64,000 nt of DNA from assembly GCF_963576545.1 (NCBI RefSeq), contig NC_083637.1, positions 19,898,507 to 19,962,506 on the forward strand. The letters run 5' to 3'. The notes below the pieces were generated by a model that saw only the letters and a list, made by a program, of their open reading frames with translations, was not told where the DNA came from and ran no database searches. A program made the position numbers and the translations under genes. This DNA comes from Limanda limanda (Eukaryota; Chordata; Actinopteri; Pleuronectiformes; Pleuronectidae). Shown here piece after piece: positions 1 to 12,300 of this stretch (the stretch's first letter is position 1; each line of letters begins with the position of its first letter).

Positions 1-1069
1 ACAGTGATGATATTTAATAGTTGTTCATTTAACTTGCTTCTTATTTTCATGCAGTCTGAAAGGATTTATTGCCAAGTAGGTTTACACCTACCTGGAATTT
101 TCTTTGGTAAAAAGGTGCATACATTCAACATAAAGCATAAAAACACAATAAGTACTTCACATAAGAAAGAAATAACTGTATATAAAACAAAACAAAACAA
201 AGATATATACAAGATATAAAAAGTTAGATAAAAAAAAAAAAAACTACCAGTGTTTTAGTAGCAATGGGATACAGAATGTTAATGCTGGGCAAACAATGCA
301 AGGCTGTGTCTCTCTTACACACACACAGACTCACACACGTGACACATGCTGACTCATTAAAAATGGCCAAGACAAGGAAGTACTTCAATGATAGAGATTC
401 ATGTGCTGACCCAATAGAAACAAACACATTTCTATGCTGTATATGGGCTTGTTTATACTTTACACTTATTAATACCGATGAATACTTATTAATACATCCG
501 TACTAGCCTACAACCATGACCAAGAATGAGATGATAATTTTAGTTTTGACAAAGTTGAGTGATCGTTTAAGCTGCTGGTGAAGTCAAAAACCAAAGTATA
601 TGAATCAAATTAAATTTGTCATTTGAACGTAAACTGTTCTTTTCTAGCACAAACATGCTTGACTGTAAGAGCCAGGAAAAAACATGTGACACCTCTGCAT
701 ACTTCCATACTCTCAGGCCCTGACCTGCACCAGAGTGAGGTGTTGTGTGGCTGCTTGCACACAGACGACTTAACCACAGCCTGCTTCTGTAGCTGAGAGT
801 ATAATAAACAACAATAGAGACCAAACTCAAACTGACACCAGACTCTTCCTCTTCTTTCTTTGAAGCCACCTGCATGTTCCTGAACCCACCACCAAAAAGG
901 TTTTCTGATCCCCGGTGATCAACTAATGGATAACTAGATTTTAGAAAATAGACTTTTGTGAGCTGCGGATAATGTTCAGTTTTACTCAATTGTTCGTAGC
1001 CTCGGCTCAGCTTCACAATAACCATTCTCCCTCTTTTTCTCTCACCCGCTCACTATCCTTTTCATCCAG
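1..1069 (+). other. Upstream intronic sequence of cep95
   Basis: No exon can be supported here. A short stretch at about 56-81 lies between an AG and a GT (after the tract ending TTCATGCAG), but 26 bases give too little protein to judge. The exon at 1070 needs an upstream exon ending in phase 0, which I place outside the window. Otherwise the stretch is AT-rich with a short CA run near 319-340. Confidence 0.5.
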
Positions 1070-4000
1070 ATGCAGAAACCGAGAGCTGAGATCGTTGTTA
1101 ACAATGGACTACAGTCTCCTCCTGTTTGTCAGTCTCCCGGTGAGTCAAATGCATGTTCCTACAGTGTCAGGGGGGGGGACACTCCCCTTAGCACCTTTCT
1201 ATTGTGGAATTGGGGGTGGGTATGTGTCTTTTCTAAAACAGACAATCCAACATTTACATGCACTTCATGTAGGAACTTGCTGCCGATGGGGAGGTGGTTA
1301 AGGAGCCACAGCATTGTTCTTGTCTCATTAGCTTTTGTTTTTCATTTGTTGTTCAACTATTTGCCGCACTTCTCTTTCCAAGGAGATACACTTTGAACCC
1401 GTTCACATGCCTGTATTTAAATAATATTTCATCTCCCCCCTCTCGTTCACCCGTGGGTCTGTCCTGAACAAGTACAAGCACTTGATCTCCAGCATGGTCT
1501 GGAAGCAAGACTTAAGAACGAGTTCTGAGAGATCACAGACGAACCCTTATTTGTTGGTGTCATGTTTTTTGCTTCATTTCCAGCTGTGAGTGAGAAGTCT
1601 TTGTCGAGTCAACAAAGAACCAGGACAGAAGTGGAGGGGGAGACACTGGAGGTAAGAGCGCAAGAAGCTTTCACTGCCACATATAACTCCATGTGGACAC
1701 TGCTGGATGTCCAGTGTGTGTGTGGATAGGTTTACATACATGCCCTTCTTTTCCCTCTGTAAATGTTATATTTTCTGTTACTTCATGTCTGGCAAATTAA
1801 TTAATTAGTCAAATTTTTCAAATCTCAGCCAACTAACGGAGGCCCCAGGAGGGTTTTATTCCGCACCCAGCCAGATGTGCTCTTCCTCACCCTGCAGAAT
1901 GAGATGGCACCCACCACCCCTTCACCACCAGACACTGAAGACGAGGATATGAGCTATACACGAAGATTACCAGGCAGAAGAATAGATCGCAGAGAAGGGA
2001 CAGACCTCAGGTAAAAGATGTTGTTTGGAATAAGAATTGGAATATCAGAGAAATTATTATTTGATGGATTTGAGGAAAGTGCTGCATTCATTGGTCGCTT
2101 TCTGATTTTCTAACCCTCTCTGCTGTGTGCTGCCTCTATCATCTGCCCGAGCAGTAACCAATCAGAGGAGGGCTGCGAGGAACCTCTGTCTTATCGCAGA
2201 CAGAGGAACAGGAAAGCAGAAGAGGAACTGCATCACATATCTGAAAAACTGTCTCATAGACTGGAAGAACTCGATGAGGTGTGTTTTTGCAACTGATTGC
2301 ATCATGTCATGGACTTGAGAACCTTCAGAAGATCCACTGTGTAAATTCAATGCTTGCAACTGCATGTTGTGGTTTAATTCTTGTAGATGCTTAAACGTGT
2401 TCTGGAAGAAAGTGGAGAGTCCAGCGAGGTCAGAGAGGAGGACAAGCAGTCCCATCACAGCGACAGCATCATGGAGTGTCGGAAGACTCCCGGACAACAC
2501 ATGGGTATAAACGCATAATGGGTTAAATGTAGTGTTGTTCTAAATTGTTTTTAAAGAGTAAAACTGTAACCTTCAAGTTTAGTGTGTTACCTGTAATCTA
2601 CAACAACCTGCCACAAGTTTAAATATCTTTTTGTATCTATTTATCTCACAAGTGCATCGAAATGAGCTTGCATGTATTTGTTAGTTGATTTGGTAAAACC
2701 TTGACATCATTGGGGAATATTTTAATTGGTAGTTTCAGGTAAGACCGATGTTGGATCCACACAATGCACCCGCTCCTTGTCGCCCTCCCCCCCCCGGGAC
2801 CGTCGCTCCCTGAAGGGACAGTTAGAAGATGCGATGGTCGAGTCCCTGAGCCGGGATGACAGGAGACAGACAAACCTCTCAGCTCCGGATCATTCAAGAC
2901 AAAGAGAGCACAGAAAACATAACAAGGTAAAAACAGCACCAGTCTTGTGTTTCTTTAATGGCTTCCTTTTATTGTTTACATAATCTACAGTTTTAAATGT
3001 GAAAGTTCCTATCATACCTCAACTCAATATGTTTTTAGCTTGTTTTATTGGCATTTTAAATAAACAGAGTTAAACGCATATTACCTTAATAGTATTCAGG
3101 AATGGATTCTACTTTGCCAAAGGCTGTAATTTGCAGATTGTTAAATAGATATATATTCTACATTGAAGACTGACGAGAGGTTAGCAGTAGTCTCAGGACA
3201 ATCCACACTGGGTTGTGTGGTCATGATCCAGTCTGAAATGTCTGAATGTTTTTTTAATTTTTTAAAGATTTTAGATGAAGATTTAAGACTATTTATCAAA
3301 CCTTTTTACCGTCTTATTTCAGAGGGAATTAATGGTATTTCATTTGTACTGCTTGTTCCTAAATCATCAGCTAATGCTACCAAATAAGATCATATCAAAT
3401 AATGTTCTGCTCTATCCTCATATGCTTGGGAAATGAAATGAGGATCTTTCTTTCAGTATCTGGAGAATAAGGCCTATGAGGCAGAGTTAAAAAGATATGA
3501 AGACAAGGAACGGGCAGATCTGGACAAGGCGCGCCTCAAAGCTCAGGAAGCTGTAAGTCATGTGTGTGACATCTAATCGTACGGGTGCGATCAGGAATTC
3601 TCATCCCCTCCTGTTTAGTTCACTGAAGCAAAGCTTTGTTATAATATCTGCCTGGTACTTGTATAGTTAGTGGCTCTAACAAAATCAATGTGAATAAGCA
3701 CATTGTTCGAACTGAAAAATGCAGTTCGGTTAGCGTCACTTACACCCAAATTGAAACTGCCGCTCGGACATTAAAAAGTATCAATCGAAAGATATTAACT
3801 TTACCAACAAAGGATTCATCTTGGAAAAAGGCCGGCAAAATGGAAAATATCTAAATGTGTGGCTGAGTTATGGGGTAATAACTTCCAGTTTGTAAGTAAT
3901 TATTGGGACCAGTTTGAGTTTTACACCACCTAAATGAGCCAGTACATTATGTCATTGAGTGTTTGGTTGTTTGTAGGAGCGCGAGTACCGAGAGGCTCTA

Positions 4001-7000
4001 CTCCGAGATGTGGACCAAGCCCCCAGACTGTCTCCAGCGAGGATGAAGACCCAGCACAAGTCACCACGAAACACACAAACAGGACGGAGACGGCAGGAAG
4101 CCCCCAGGAAAACTCCATCATGTAAGTCACGACTTGTATATTTACCATGAGACCCTTTAGCACAGGTCTGTTCCCCTATATATTAATATTGTCTTGTATT
4201 CATTCATTCATGAACTCTCAGGCATATAGGTCGGTATATAGCACTGCAGAATTATGGCTAAAATTAAAACCACTAGTATACTATACCTTTGCTGTATTCA
4301 AATTTCCACCGCACAACTGCAAACATCTTCTGAGCAGCATTGCTCACTGCTCCTGTTTGTGTTGTGTATCAGCAAATGTATTGTTATAACTTTGGGCTCA
4401 AGGTAAAAGTCTATAGCAATTTTAAATAATTGTTTGTCATCATCAAAAATCTCTGACTGCATAATGTTGATCAACCTTCACATCTGAAACTATGTCCAGA
4501 TGCATGTGGGTCATTCCTATCTCAGACAGAGTTGAGACAATTCCTCGGGCCGTTGGTCTCCCTCGTGTTTCTCACTAAGCTGTGATATCTCAGACTGAGT
4601 CTTCACGTTAACATCCTGGACATTACAGCAGCCATATTCCTCACACATGACCACGACACTCAGCTGTGGCTACTTATTCCATCCATAGAGCCACTGATGT
4701 ATCACACGTACCTGTAAACCACAATGACAGTGGAGATCGGACTCACCAGGTCTTCTGAACTGTGTGTGTCTGTCCTTCACAGCGCCTTTGTCCTATAACT
4801 TATGTCCTAAAACACAACACTAATCAGACACTGCAACGACTAACTACAAGAATGTCTCTCGTAAATCTCTTGACTTTTATTGTCACACAAATAATTTCCA
4901 TCATCTGCCAGGGAGAGACCTATTAGAGAGACTCTAGTCCTTCTCACTGGAGCTGGAACTTCTCACAAAACTCTTCCTGCTGTAACAAGCAAGAAAAGAA
5001 CAATAATCCGATTCTAGTGTGTAGTAATTCTAATGTTAATTATTCTGTGTTGTTTCTCTCCAGTGAAAGTGAAGGAGAATGAACTCCTCCCTGTGCTCGT
5101 GGAGGAGTTGCCCCACCTTCACGTGTCCTCTCACGCTCTGGGCCGGATGTGGGAGCAGCAGAAGCAGCAGGTGGACCGACTCCACGCCATGTCGTCCTCC
5201 CACAGCCACCAGCGCCGCAGCAAACACTCCAGCCAGGTGGGCAGGCGGACGTTAGCAGTCGCAACAATACTGACAGCAGCCAATCTCCCTTCTGTAAAAT
5301 ATGAGTTGAATTTGAATATGTATGTAAATGGCCGCCTCTCTTCCAGGTGGAGGAAGCACAGAGGAAACACGACCTGCTGGTGCAGATCGTCCGCAAAGAA
5401 CAAGACCACAAAAGGCGTCTGGTGAGCACCGACGCATCAATGCACAAACACCTTCATACTCAGTAATGTTATCAACGACAGTTACACTCATTTTATTATT
5501 ATATCTACTTAAAAGTGTCAAACAGTTTAGTCTTGTTCAGTATTTGTCCCTCCAAGCCGCTCAGTTCAGTAACAGGCAGAAACGTTTGTCTTGCAGACGG
5601 ATTTCAAAGAACGGATCCAGCAGCAGAAGTCGACTCAGAACCGACTGAGAGAACAGAGACAGCAGGTCGCCCGCGCCAAGAAGTACCACAGCGACTTCCA
5701 CGTGCAGCACCGCGCTCGCCTGATGAGGGCGCGCACCAAGGACGAGAGGGTGGGGGGGCAACCGCATTCATATCTTTGTTACACACTGCTAGGATCGAGG
5801 CCACAACTGACTGTTACGCTTTATTGTAGAATAATCTTTTCATTCATTTCAATTATACATAATAATAATACATTCATTGTAGCTTTTTTCCCATGTAAAA
5901 TGTATTTCATTACCAATACGCTTTGTTGCTAGTGCTCGTCTCTGTTCCGATCAACAACAGCGTGATCTAACTCTCCTCTAGAGTAGCACTGGTCTGCAGG
6001 AACCTTTTTACTCCCATGAAAGAAGTACCTGGTGCTTTTGGATGAAACTTAAGCTTATGTTAAAAATGGAATCACAGGCCGTGGGTCTTTTGGATGACAT
6101 GATGACCAACGTGTGGTTGTGTGTTTGTGTTTAGATGTTTCGGAAGCTGTTTGACGACGGTTTAGAGATACAGAAAGTCCGGTTGAGGGAACAGAGATCC
6201 TACGCCAGGGAGCAGCGACTAGAACATCAGAGACGACACCAGGACCACATCAAGTCTATGGAGAACTACTACAAGGACCAGGTAGGGGACACACACACAC
6301 GTTTGTACAACTTAGTGAGGACACTCATTAGCATTATGCATTCCCAGGCCCCTTACCCTCCAAACTAAATGCCTAACCCTAATTCTAAACCTAACCCTAA
6401 AACCAAGTCTTAACCCCCTAAACAGTCCATTAAAGGGGGGGGGGGGTCACAAAGTGAGGACTGGCCAAAATGTCCTCACTCTGTAGGTTCTAGCCTCAAA
6501 CTGGTCCTCACAATGATAACTGTACAAGAACTTCACACACCATGTGCCTCATGTCAGACTGTATCGACTCAAAAGAGTGAAGACACTCCAAAAAAGAAAA
6601 CTGGCCTAAATTGGAGGTTGTCAGTAAAAACTTCTATGGTTCCATCAGAGACAGATTCTCTACTCTTAAATAACAGGTGAGATAAAATGTGCTTTCTCTC
6701 TTTCAGTTTTCACTACTTGCTGAAAAACTTGCAGAAGAGCGACAGGAGATCCAGGTTCGGAAAAAAGCTCAGGAAAAGGTAAACTGGCGAGAATATCACC
6801 AACTTCTGTGAGAGATGCATTTCTGGTCTGAAATATTGTGAGCCAAATAACCACAGGTTTAAATATTTGAACTTGTGACAATTTAAGAAAAGATTTGACC
6901 AATTTAAGATAAGCAGTGTTGATATTGTCACCACAAACATCTCAACGTGATTGGCTCACTCAGGACATATGTTAACACCAGGTCGAAATGGTGTCTAACT

Positions 7001-7248
7001 TTCCCCCTGTAAAGTTTGAAAGGGCACCAATTAACAGTAACACTGAATCCATTCATCCCACGTGATTGCAGGCGCTGCTGAAGATGAAGCGAGAGCTGCG
7101 TTCCAGGATGGAGCGTGAGATCGGCGAACTGCAGAAAATCATCATCCAGAACGACGAGGACGACTTCTTCCAGGACCTGGACGTCCAGCGGCTGCGTAAC
7201 CGCGTCCACATGGCGTCGTTCCAGTACAAACAGAGTTATCTGCACTGA
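1070..7248 (+). CDS. cep95: cep95 (CCDC45), centrosomal coiled-coil protein, 3' part
   Basis: Fourteen exons join in one open frame: 1070-1139, 1584-1651, 1829-2010, 2155-2278, 2387-2504, 2739-2926, 3457-3552, 3977-4121, 5064-5236, 5347-5421, 5597-5749, 6135-6281, 6707-6778, 7072-7248. Each has AG before and GT after it, and all phases agree (1788 nt, 595 codons plus TGA at 7246-7248). The first four exons encode a low-complexity, Pro/Ser/acidic region. From about 3457 onward the protein is rich in Glu, Lys, Arg and Gln, as in a long coiled coil. The C-terminal exon ([17 protein letters not shown]..., ending [11 protein letters not shown]) is what I recognise as the end of CEP95. That family is a centrosome/spindle-pole protein of roughly 820 residues, so about 225 N-terminal residues, including the calponin-homology-like domain, lie upstream of the window. 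Proximity to smurf2 matches the mammalian gene order. The first exon in the window is the least certain. Confidence 0.85.
6283..6535. repeat. Interspersed 'vascular' of T-G-T-C-C-T-C-A-C type fish repeat with telomere-like core
   Basis: This intronic stretch resembles a dispersed fish repeat recalled from other teleost sequence: a GTGAGGACA opening, a core of CCTAACCCTAA-like units at about 6369-6400, a short G run at 6436-6446, and the closing phrase AAAATGTCCTCACT followed by TGGTCCTCACAATG. It is a degenerate copy between two cep95 exons. The family name is not known to me. The telomere-like hexamers are part of this repeat and do not indicate an interstitial telomere. Confidence 0.6.
7072..7248 (+). 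CDS. cep95: cep95 terminal coding exon
   Basis: This is the last coding exon: acceptor AG at 7070-7071, 58 full codons and the TGA stop. The peptide ([20 protein letters not shown], then an acidic [11 protein letters not shown] block, then [11 protein letters not shown]) is charged and helical, and is the most recognisable part of CEP95. Two bases separate the stop from a run of 22 guanines. Confidence 0.88.
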   Translation, partial: ALLKMKRELRSRMEREIGELQKIIIQNDEDDFFQDLDVQRLRNRVHMASFQYKQSYLH

Positions 7249-7250
7249 TC

Positions 7251-7272
7251 GGGGGGGGGGGGGGGGGGGGGG
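7251..7272 (+). repeat. Uninterrupted 22-base G homopolymer
   Basis: Twenty-two consecutive G bases begin two bases after the cep95 TGA. They are on the transcribed sense strand, so the mRNA would carry the G tract. The length may be inaccurate because homopolymers are error-prone in sequencing. Confidence 0.85.
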
Positions 7273-7590
7273 CAGAACCGCAGTGACATCCCATCAATTG
7301 AAGCTGGATTTATATCGTATGAACACATTGCAAGCGTCACATCGTAGGGTATGACATATTGACTGAACAGAACCCTCTCCTCAGGCTTCTTCCTTTGTTG
7401 ACTTGCACACGAGGAGGGATTCTCCTGATCGATACACAAACCAAACACTCGAAACTAAATGTAGCTACTCGCGAACTCTTCCTCTCACCTCAGCTGCTAT
7501 ACCTGAACTTGAAGACACCTTGGACAAAGTCCTTCCTCTTCCCTGGTTTTAATACTTGGTAACTAAGAATGTTTTAAAGTGGTTCCCTCA

Positions 7591-7770
<180 letters not shown>

Positions 7771-7990
7771 TACTGTAGCAGAACATTTGTAAACACGTTC
7801 TTCCTCTTGCCAAATGGGCAACACCGATGCAAAGTGAGTATGAATGAAACAGACAAGATTTTTAACTTCCTCTTGTTTTACATTTCACGTGCGATGTCTT
7901 CCTTTTAATAATTTAACAATGCTCGCAGATTATTTATTTTTTACCCAATGTTTGTGATTTTTAATGGAACCTGGTGTTGTGCTTTCTGAT

Positions 7991-8005
7991 CACCAGGGGG
8001 CGATG
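7991..8005 (+). promoter_or_regulatory. CTCF-like 15-mer, first copy
   Basis: CACCAGGGGGCGATG, identical to the 15-mer at 14767-14781 and in the same orientation. It resembles the core CTCF consensus. Binding is not shown by sequence alone. Confidence 0.4.
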
Positions 8006-8153
8006 ATAATCAGTGTTTGATGAGCTCTGTTGTGATTTGTTTTTAACTCACAGGCAGACGTGGTAGCTTCATGACACCAACAGTTGTGATGTTAACACAC
8101 TGTCCTCCCATGACTGTGTGTAGATGTAATGAGCACATGTCCTGTCATCCCTC

Positions 8154-8159
8154 ATTAAA
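8154..8159 (+). terminator. cep95: Candidate cep95 poly(A) signal ATTAAA
   Basis: ATTAAA is followed within 10 bases by a GT-rich stretch. It is the best-placed plus-strand signal after the stop codon. A second candidate, AATAAA within AAAATAAAAGC near 8467, is also possible. Confidence 0.4.
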
Positions 8160-8234
8160 CGTGTGGGCTCCCTCATCCTGCCTTGGGTCACAGTTCAAGC
8201 TTTTTACAGAAGGTGCACGTTATTATTTGAGTGT

Positions 8235-8240
8235 TTTATT
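8235..8240 (-). terminator. Candidate poly(A) signal of the minus-strand middle gene
   Basis: TTTATT on the plus strand reads AATAAA on the minus strand. It lies about 790 bases downstream of the middle gene's stop codon. Using it would put the two facing gene ends within about 100 bases of each other. Confidence 0.35.
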
Positions 8241-9030
8241 GAGGTTTCATCATTTTAAAATCCACTTGACCAAAAAGTATCAAAAACAGGGACATTTTGT
8301 ATCTGATGGTGTGAAAATCAAATCACAACTTTGATTAACAAGGACAAAGATCACTGTATAGATTCACACACACATACTGACAGTGTTCCTGATAGACTGG
8401 AGCTGGGCCTCAAGCAATAGAGGGAGTTCTTCTAAGAAAATGTATGGAGAATAGAAACAGAGTATAAAATAAAAGCTTAAAATACATCCTATTTACACCT
8501 GATACCAATGTGTCACGCATATCTAATAACATTATCTGGATAAAGATCCTCAGACCTTTGCATTTACTCCCGGTTCTAAAAGTGTTTTTGCTGACTTCAT
8601 TCTTCCTGCACAGTTTGGCGAAACTTGTCAACAAACAAGTCGAGATTTCAAGTTAATTCCAGGTGTAAAAGGGATCTTGACTTTGAACTATTAACATGAA
8701 ATTAGCATTGCTCGTTCAAGCAGCTTGATGACGACTGAAGAAACAAATCGACACGTCCCAAAACAGAAAAAAAAGCGAACCCAATGATCCGTCTTTGCCT
8801 TTGTGTTTAACCGTCAGATTCACCTTCTCCAGTGAGGGGCAGCGTGTGGCATTAACAGACATCATCTCCTTGTTTGCATCAGGCGGTTCTTTAAATGTGT
8901 GACGGGATCATTAAATAATCAATGGCGAGAGAGCGTGAAAACATTCCAGAGAAATGCAGCGTAATACCCAGAAGTCCAGCTGAATCCAGAGTTAGAACAG
9001 AAACATATTCCTGGAGCGGCCATTGTGATT

Positions 9031-9121
9031 TCAGACACAACACCTCTTTGGCGACGGTGCTGTGTTTGTCTGTTCGTGGGCTGGATCGTTTCCATTGACC
9101 TGCCAATTGCTATGGTCTTTG

Positions 9122-9152
<31 letters not shown>

Positions 9153-9337
9153 CATGTTTCTCATCATCGTCCGGCAGGTTAGTCCATTCGAAGCTGCTTT
9201 GACAGAAGCGACACTCCTGGAAAACGATGATCTTCAGTCCTTTAGCATATTTAGTCACTTTACATTGTCTGCTGCATTCCCGACACGACCGGAACAGCTG
9301 GAGGATGCACGCTTCATCCACGATTAGCTCTGACGGG
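9031..9337 (-). CDS. Terminal exon with zinc-ribbon-like CxxC pair
   Basis: Acceptor TCTCTCACAG is followed by 102 codons. The exon carries six cysteines, two of them in CxxC pairs 24 residues apart, as in a zinc ribbon or treble-clef knuckle. It then runs into an Asp/Glu tract encoded partly by an (ATC)n run at 9134-9155 on the plus strand. Zinc binding is an inference. Confidence 0.75.
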
Positions 9338-12300
9338 CTGTGAGAGAAAAGAAGCAACAGTCAAACGCGCTTGTTTCAGTCTGTTCAATAATGTGACAGT
9401 GAGCGACCACTTTCACAACAGCACTGGTTTCATTCTCTCTATGGATGTTTCAGAAAATCCCTAAGAAAGAGTTGTGTGTCTGGAACCAGCGACGAAAAGA
9501 ATCAGGACCATAAAGCATTTGATTCAGAGCACAGAAGATTTGCAGCATATAACATGGCTCACAATCAAAATCTCTAATCAGAAAAATTATGTTTTTTTTT
9601 ATGTTTGGATAAATGGTTTTGTGCTCTTTATATTATAAGCGTGACATCATCATACCTCCCTAAGTCCACCAGGTAACGGCCGTCTCCCACACTTAAAGAG
9701 GTGCTGAATTCTTCATCCTCATCTTCTTCCAAATCTGTGGGGATCCATTTTAAAACAGACATTAGATATAACGTCGCTTTCCCAGTGAACAAATTGTGAG
9801 CTTCAGATTATTTATTTTTATTCGACTCACCGTCTTTTTCTGACTGTTCGGTTGACGTCTGCTCCTCTTGACTGTCCCGTCTTTCACAAGCTGCATCTTC
9901 GGTCTCTTGCTCCTTAAAAATGGGACGAATAACAGAAATCCATCAGCACAGATTAGTGGAAACAGGCAACACCACGGTATCAATTAAATCATACAGTAAA
10001 GCAACAAAACGTAATGATCAAGAAAGCGAGTGAAGGAGATCATCAACACAGGTGGAAAATACATCTTTTCAACTTTCACTCAAACGGAAACAATCTGGTT
10101 TTGTAAACAGCTTTGTAGCTTCAAGCAGCAGATAAACTAACCTGCTTTACAAATTCAATGATGAATTGGTGGACAAGCTACTAAAAAGATGTGAAGACTT
10201 ATTTTGAATGATAGTAGACAAGTATGTACATTGTTGTGGTGTTCTACACGTTCTGTGTGTGCTTCAAATGAACAAAAGTAAAAACAGGAGCTGAAACTCC
10301 CATGTTAATGTTCTGCCTCGCATGATCCACTGAGAACTGCTCTGACGCTTATTGCTGCCACGTCAGAAAAATAAAAACAGATCAGTATCATGTTGTGGCA
10401 TCAATCAGATGATTTGAGAGAGCCGTGATACGAGATTGTGAGAAAAAAGGAATGGTATGAGAATTTTTTTGTGAGAAAGTTTTGATATTCCTAATTTTAT
10501 GAAACTTTTATATGAAGCAAGAAGCTATGATAACCTGGGCACTTAGTAAACCACAATCTCATTGAAAGGTTTGTTGTTATAACAAGATATTTTCACAACA
10601 TTACAGCTTGAAATGTTTCATGTCTCAGTGACGTTTACCTTTCCATTTTCAGACGACTGGATGGAAGGAGCAGCTAGAGTCCCCCACTCAGCTCCGTGTG
10701 GTGAATTCATGAGTTGGTGTTTATAATCGATACTATCACAATCACTACATGAACACACAGAGAAACACCAATTAGTGGCACGTCAGGGTATTCGAGGAAT
10801 TACTTCAAAAGCTTTACAGCACTCAAGACGATCTTTTTTACATTGGTTGCTATTTTTCATTTAAGTGCACCTAGACCTTTTCCCTTATAGCGCTACAGGA
10901 ATATAATGTCAGACTCTTTAGAAGCTGCATTTTCTGTGGGAGAGACGATGTTTGCTTTTGAAGCCGACTCTTTGGAACTGAGCAGATTTCTACATTAACA
11001 AAATTCTTTGAGACTAAAGGAAACAGGGAAAACCCTGATATCACATTCAAACACATTATGAAAACAATTTAAGCAGGAATTAAAAGGATAAAATAAAGAA
11101 ACAATTAAATCTACCCCATTCACTATCTATGCACACAAATAAACTTGAAACTTGACATTCGGAGATGTTGCTGTAGAAATCTCAATCCACGTTTACGCAT
11201 GTTTAAGACTTACAAATCTGATAACGCACAAATAAATTAAGATAAAGTTACACAACTCTCCTCACATTTGAATAATACGGATGGACAGACACTTGTGGAA
11301 TAAAGACATTATGGCTGTGAACTGTTACCTTTGTTCAAGGCTCTGAGCTCCTGTGGTTTCTGCTTTGACATTCAGATGTTCACCTCTGTAAAGAAGAAAT
11401 CAAATCAAAGTGTATTGTCACATGCACCAATGACAGCGTCATCGGAGCAGTGAAATTCTTGTTACCTGGCAGGCAACATCTACGCAGTAGACGGGCTTTA
11501 CAAAATAAAAAAAATGACATAACATATAACATAGTAAAATGAAGCAGCAGTTTACAGGGTGAAGGAGTGGGGAATATTAAATTAAATAATATGAATATAT
11601 GTGTATTAAGTACGTAGTAAGTGTGACCTGTGAGCTTGTGACCTGGCAGGCAACATCTATGCAGTAGACGGGCTTTACAAAATAAAATAAATAATAAAAT
11701 ACCATATAACATATAACATATAACATATAACATATAACATATAACATATAATATATAACATAGCAAAATGAAGCAGCAGTTTACCGGGTGAAGGAGTGGG
11801 GAATATTAAATTAAATAATATGAATATATTGTAGTAAGTACGTAGTAAGTGTATTTGCATGGGTGGTGTAGCAGAATGTACATGGTAACTGTTCAGAGGG
11901 TCAGTGAACCAGAGCGTTTTCTATAAATCACATGGAGATACATCTGCACACAAAACACCCATTAGCTGCTTAGTAGTCAAACATATGAGCCCGATGTGAT
12001 GACTTGCCTGTACGTCCAACTGGAAGCCCCGAGGCCACACAGAGCTGGAGCTGGGACCTGAACTGGTCTCTCACTCATGGGAGTCAGTGGTGCAGCGTCT
12101 CTCTCATAGCTGGAGAAACAAGAGCGGCACCAAGAAGATCAGAGCTCGAAGACACAATCACATCGTCAATTACATCATGTTTGGTCTTGAGGAGCTGGGA
12201 GAATTTCTTGATCTTGGACATGGATAGATAACCTGGAGAATCTACTGTGCGCCAAGTGTCTGTTACACTACAGACAACAGACAATCAGTTTCATAAAGGC

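Noticed and set aside
6369..6400. Interstitial telomere
   Set aside because: The CCTAACCCTAA words are irregular and belong to a dispersed repeat.
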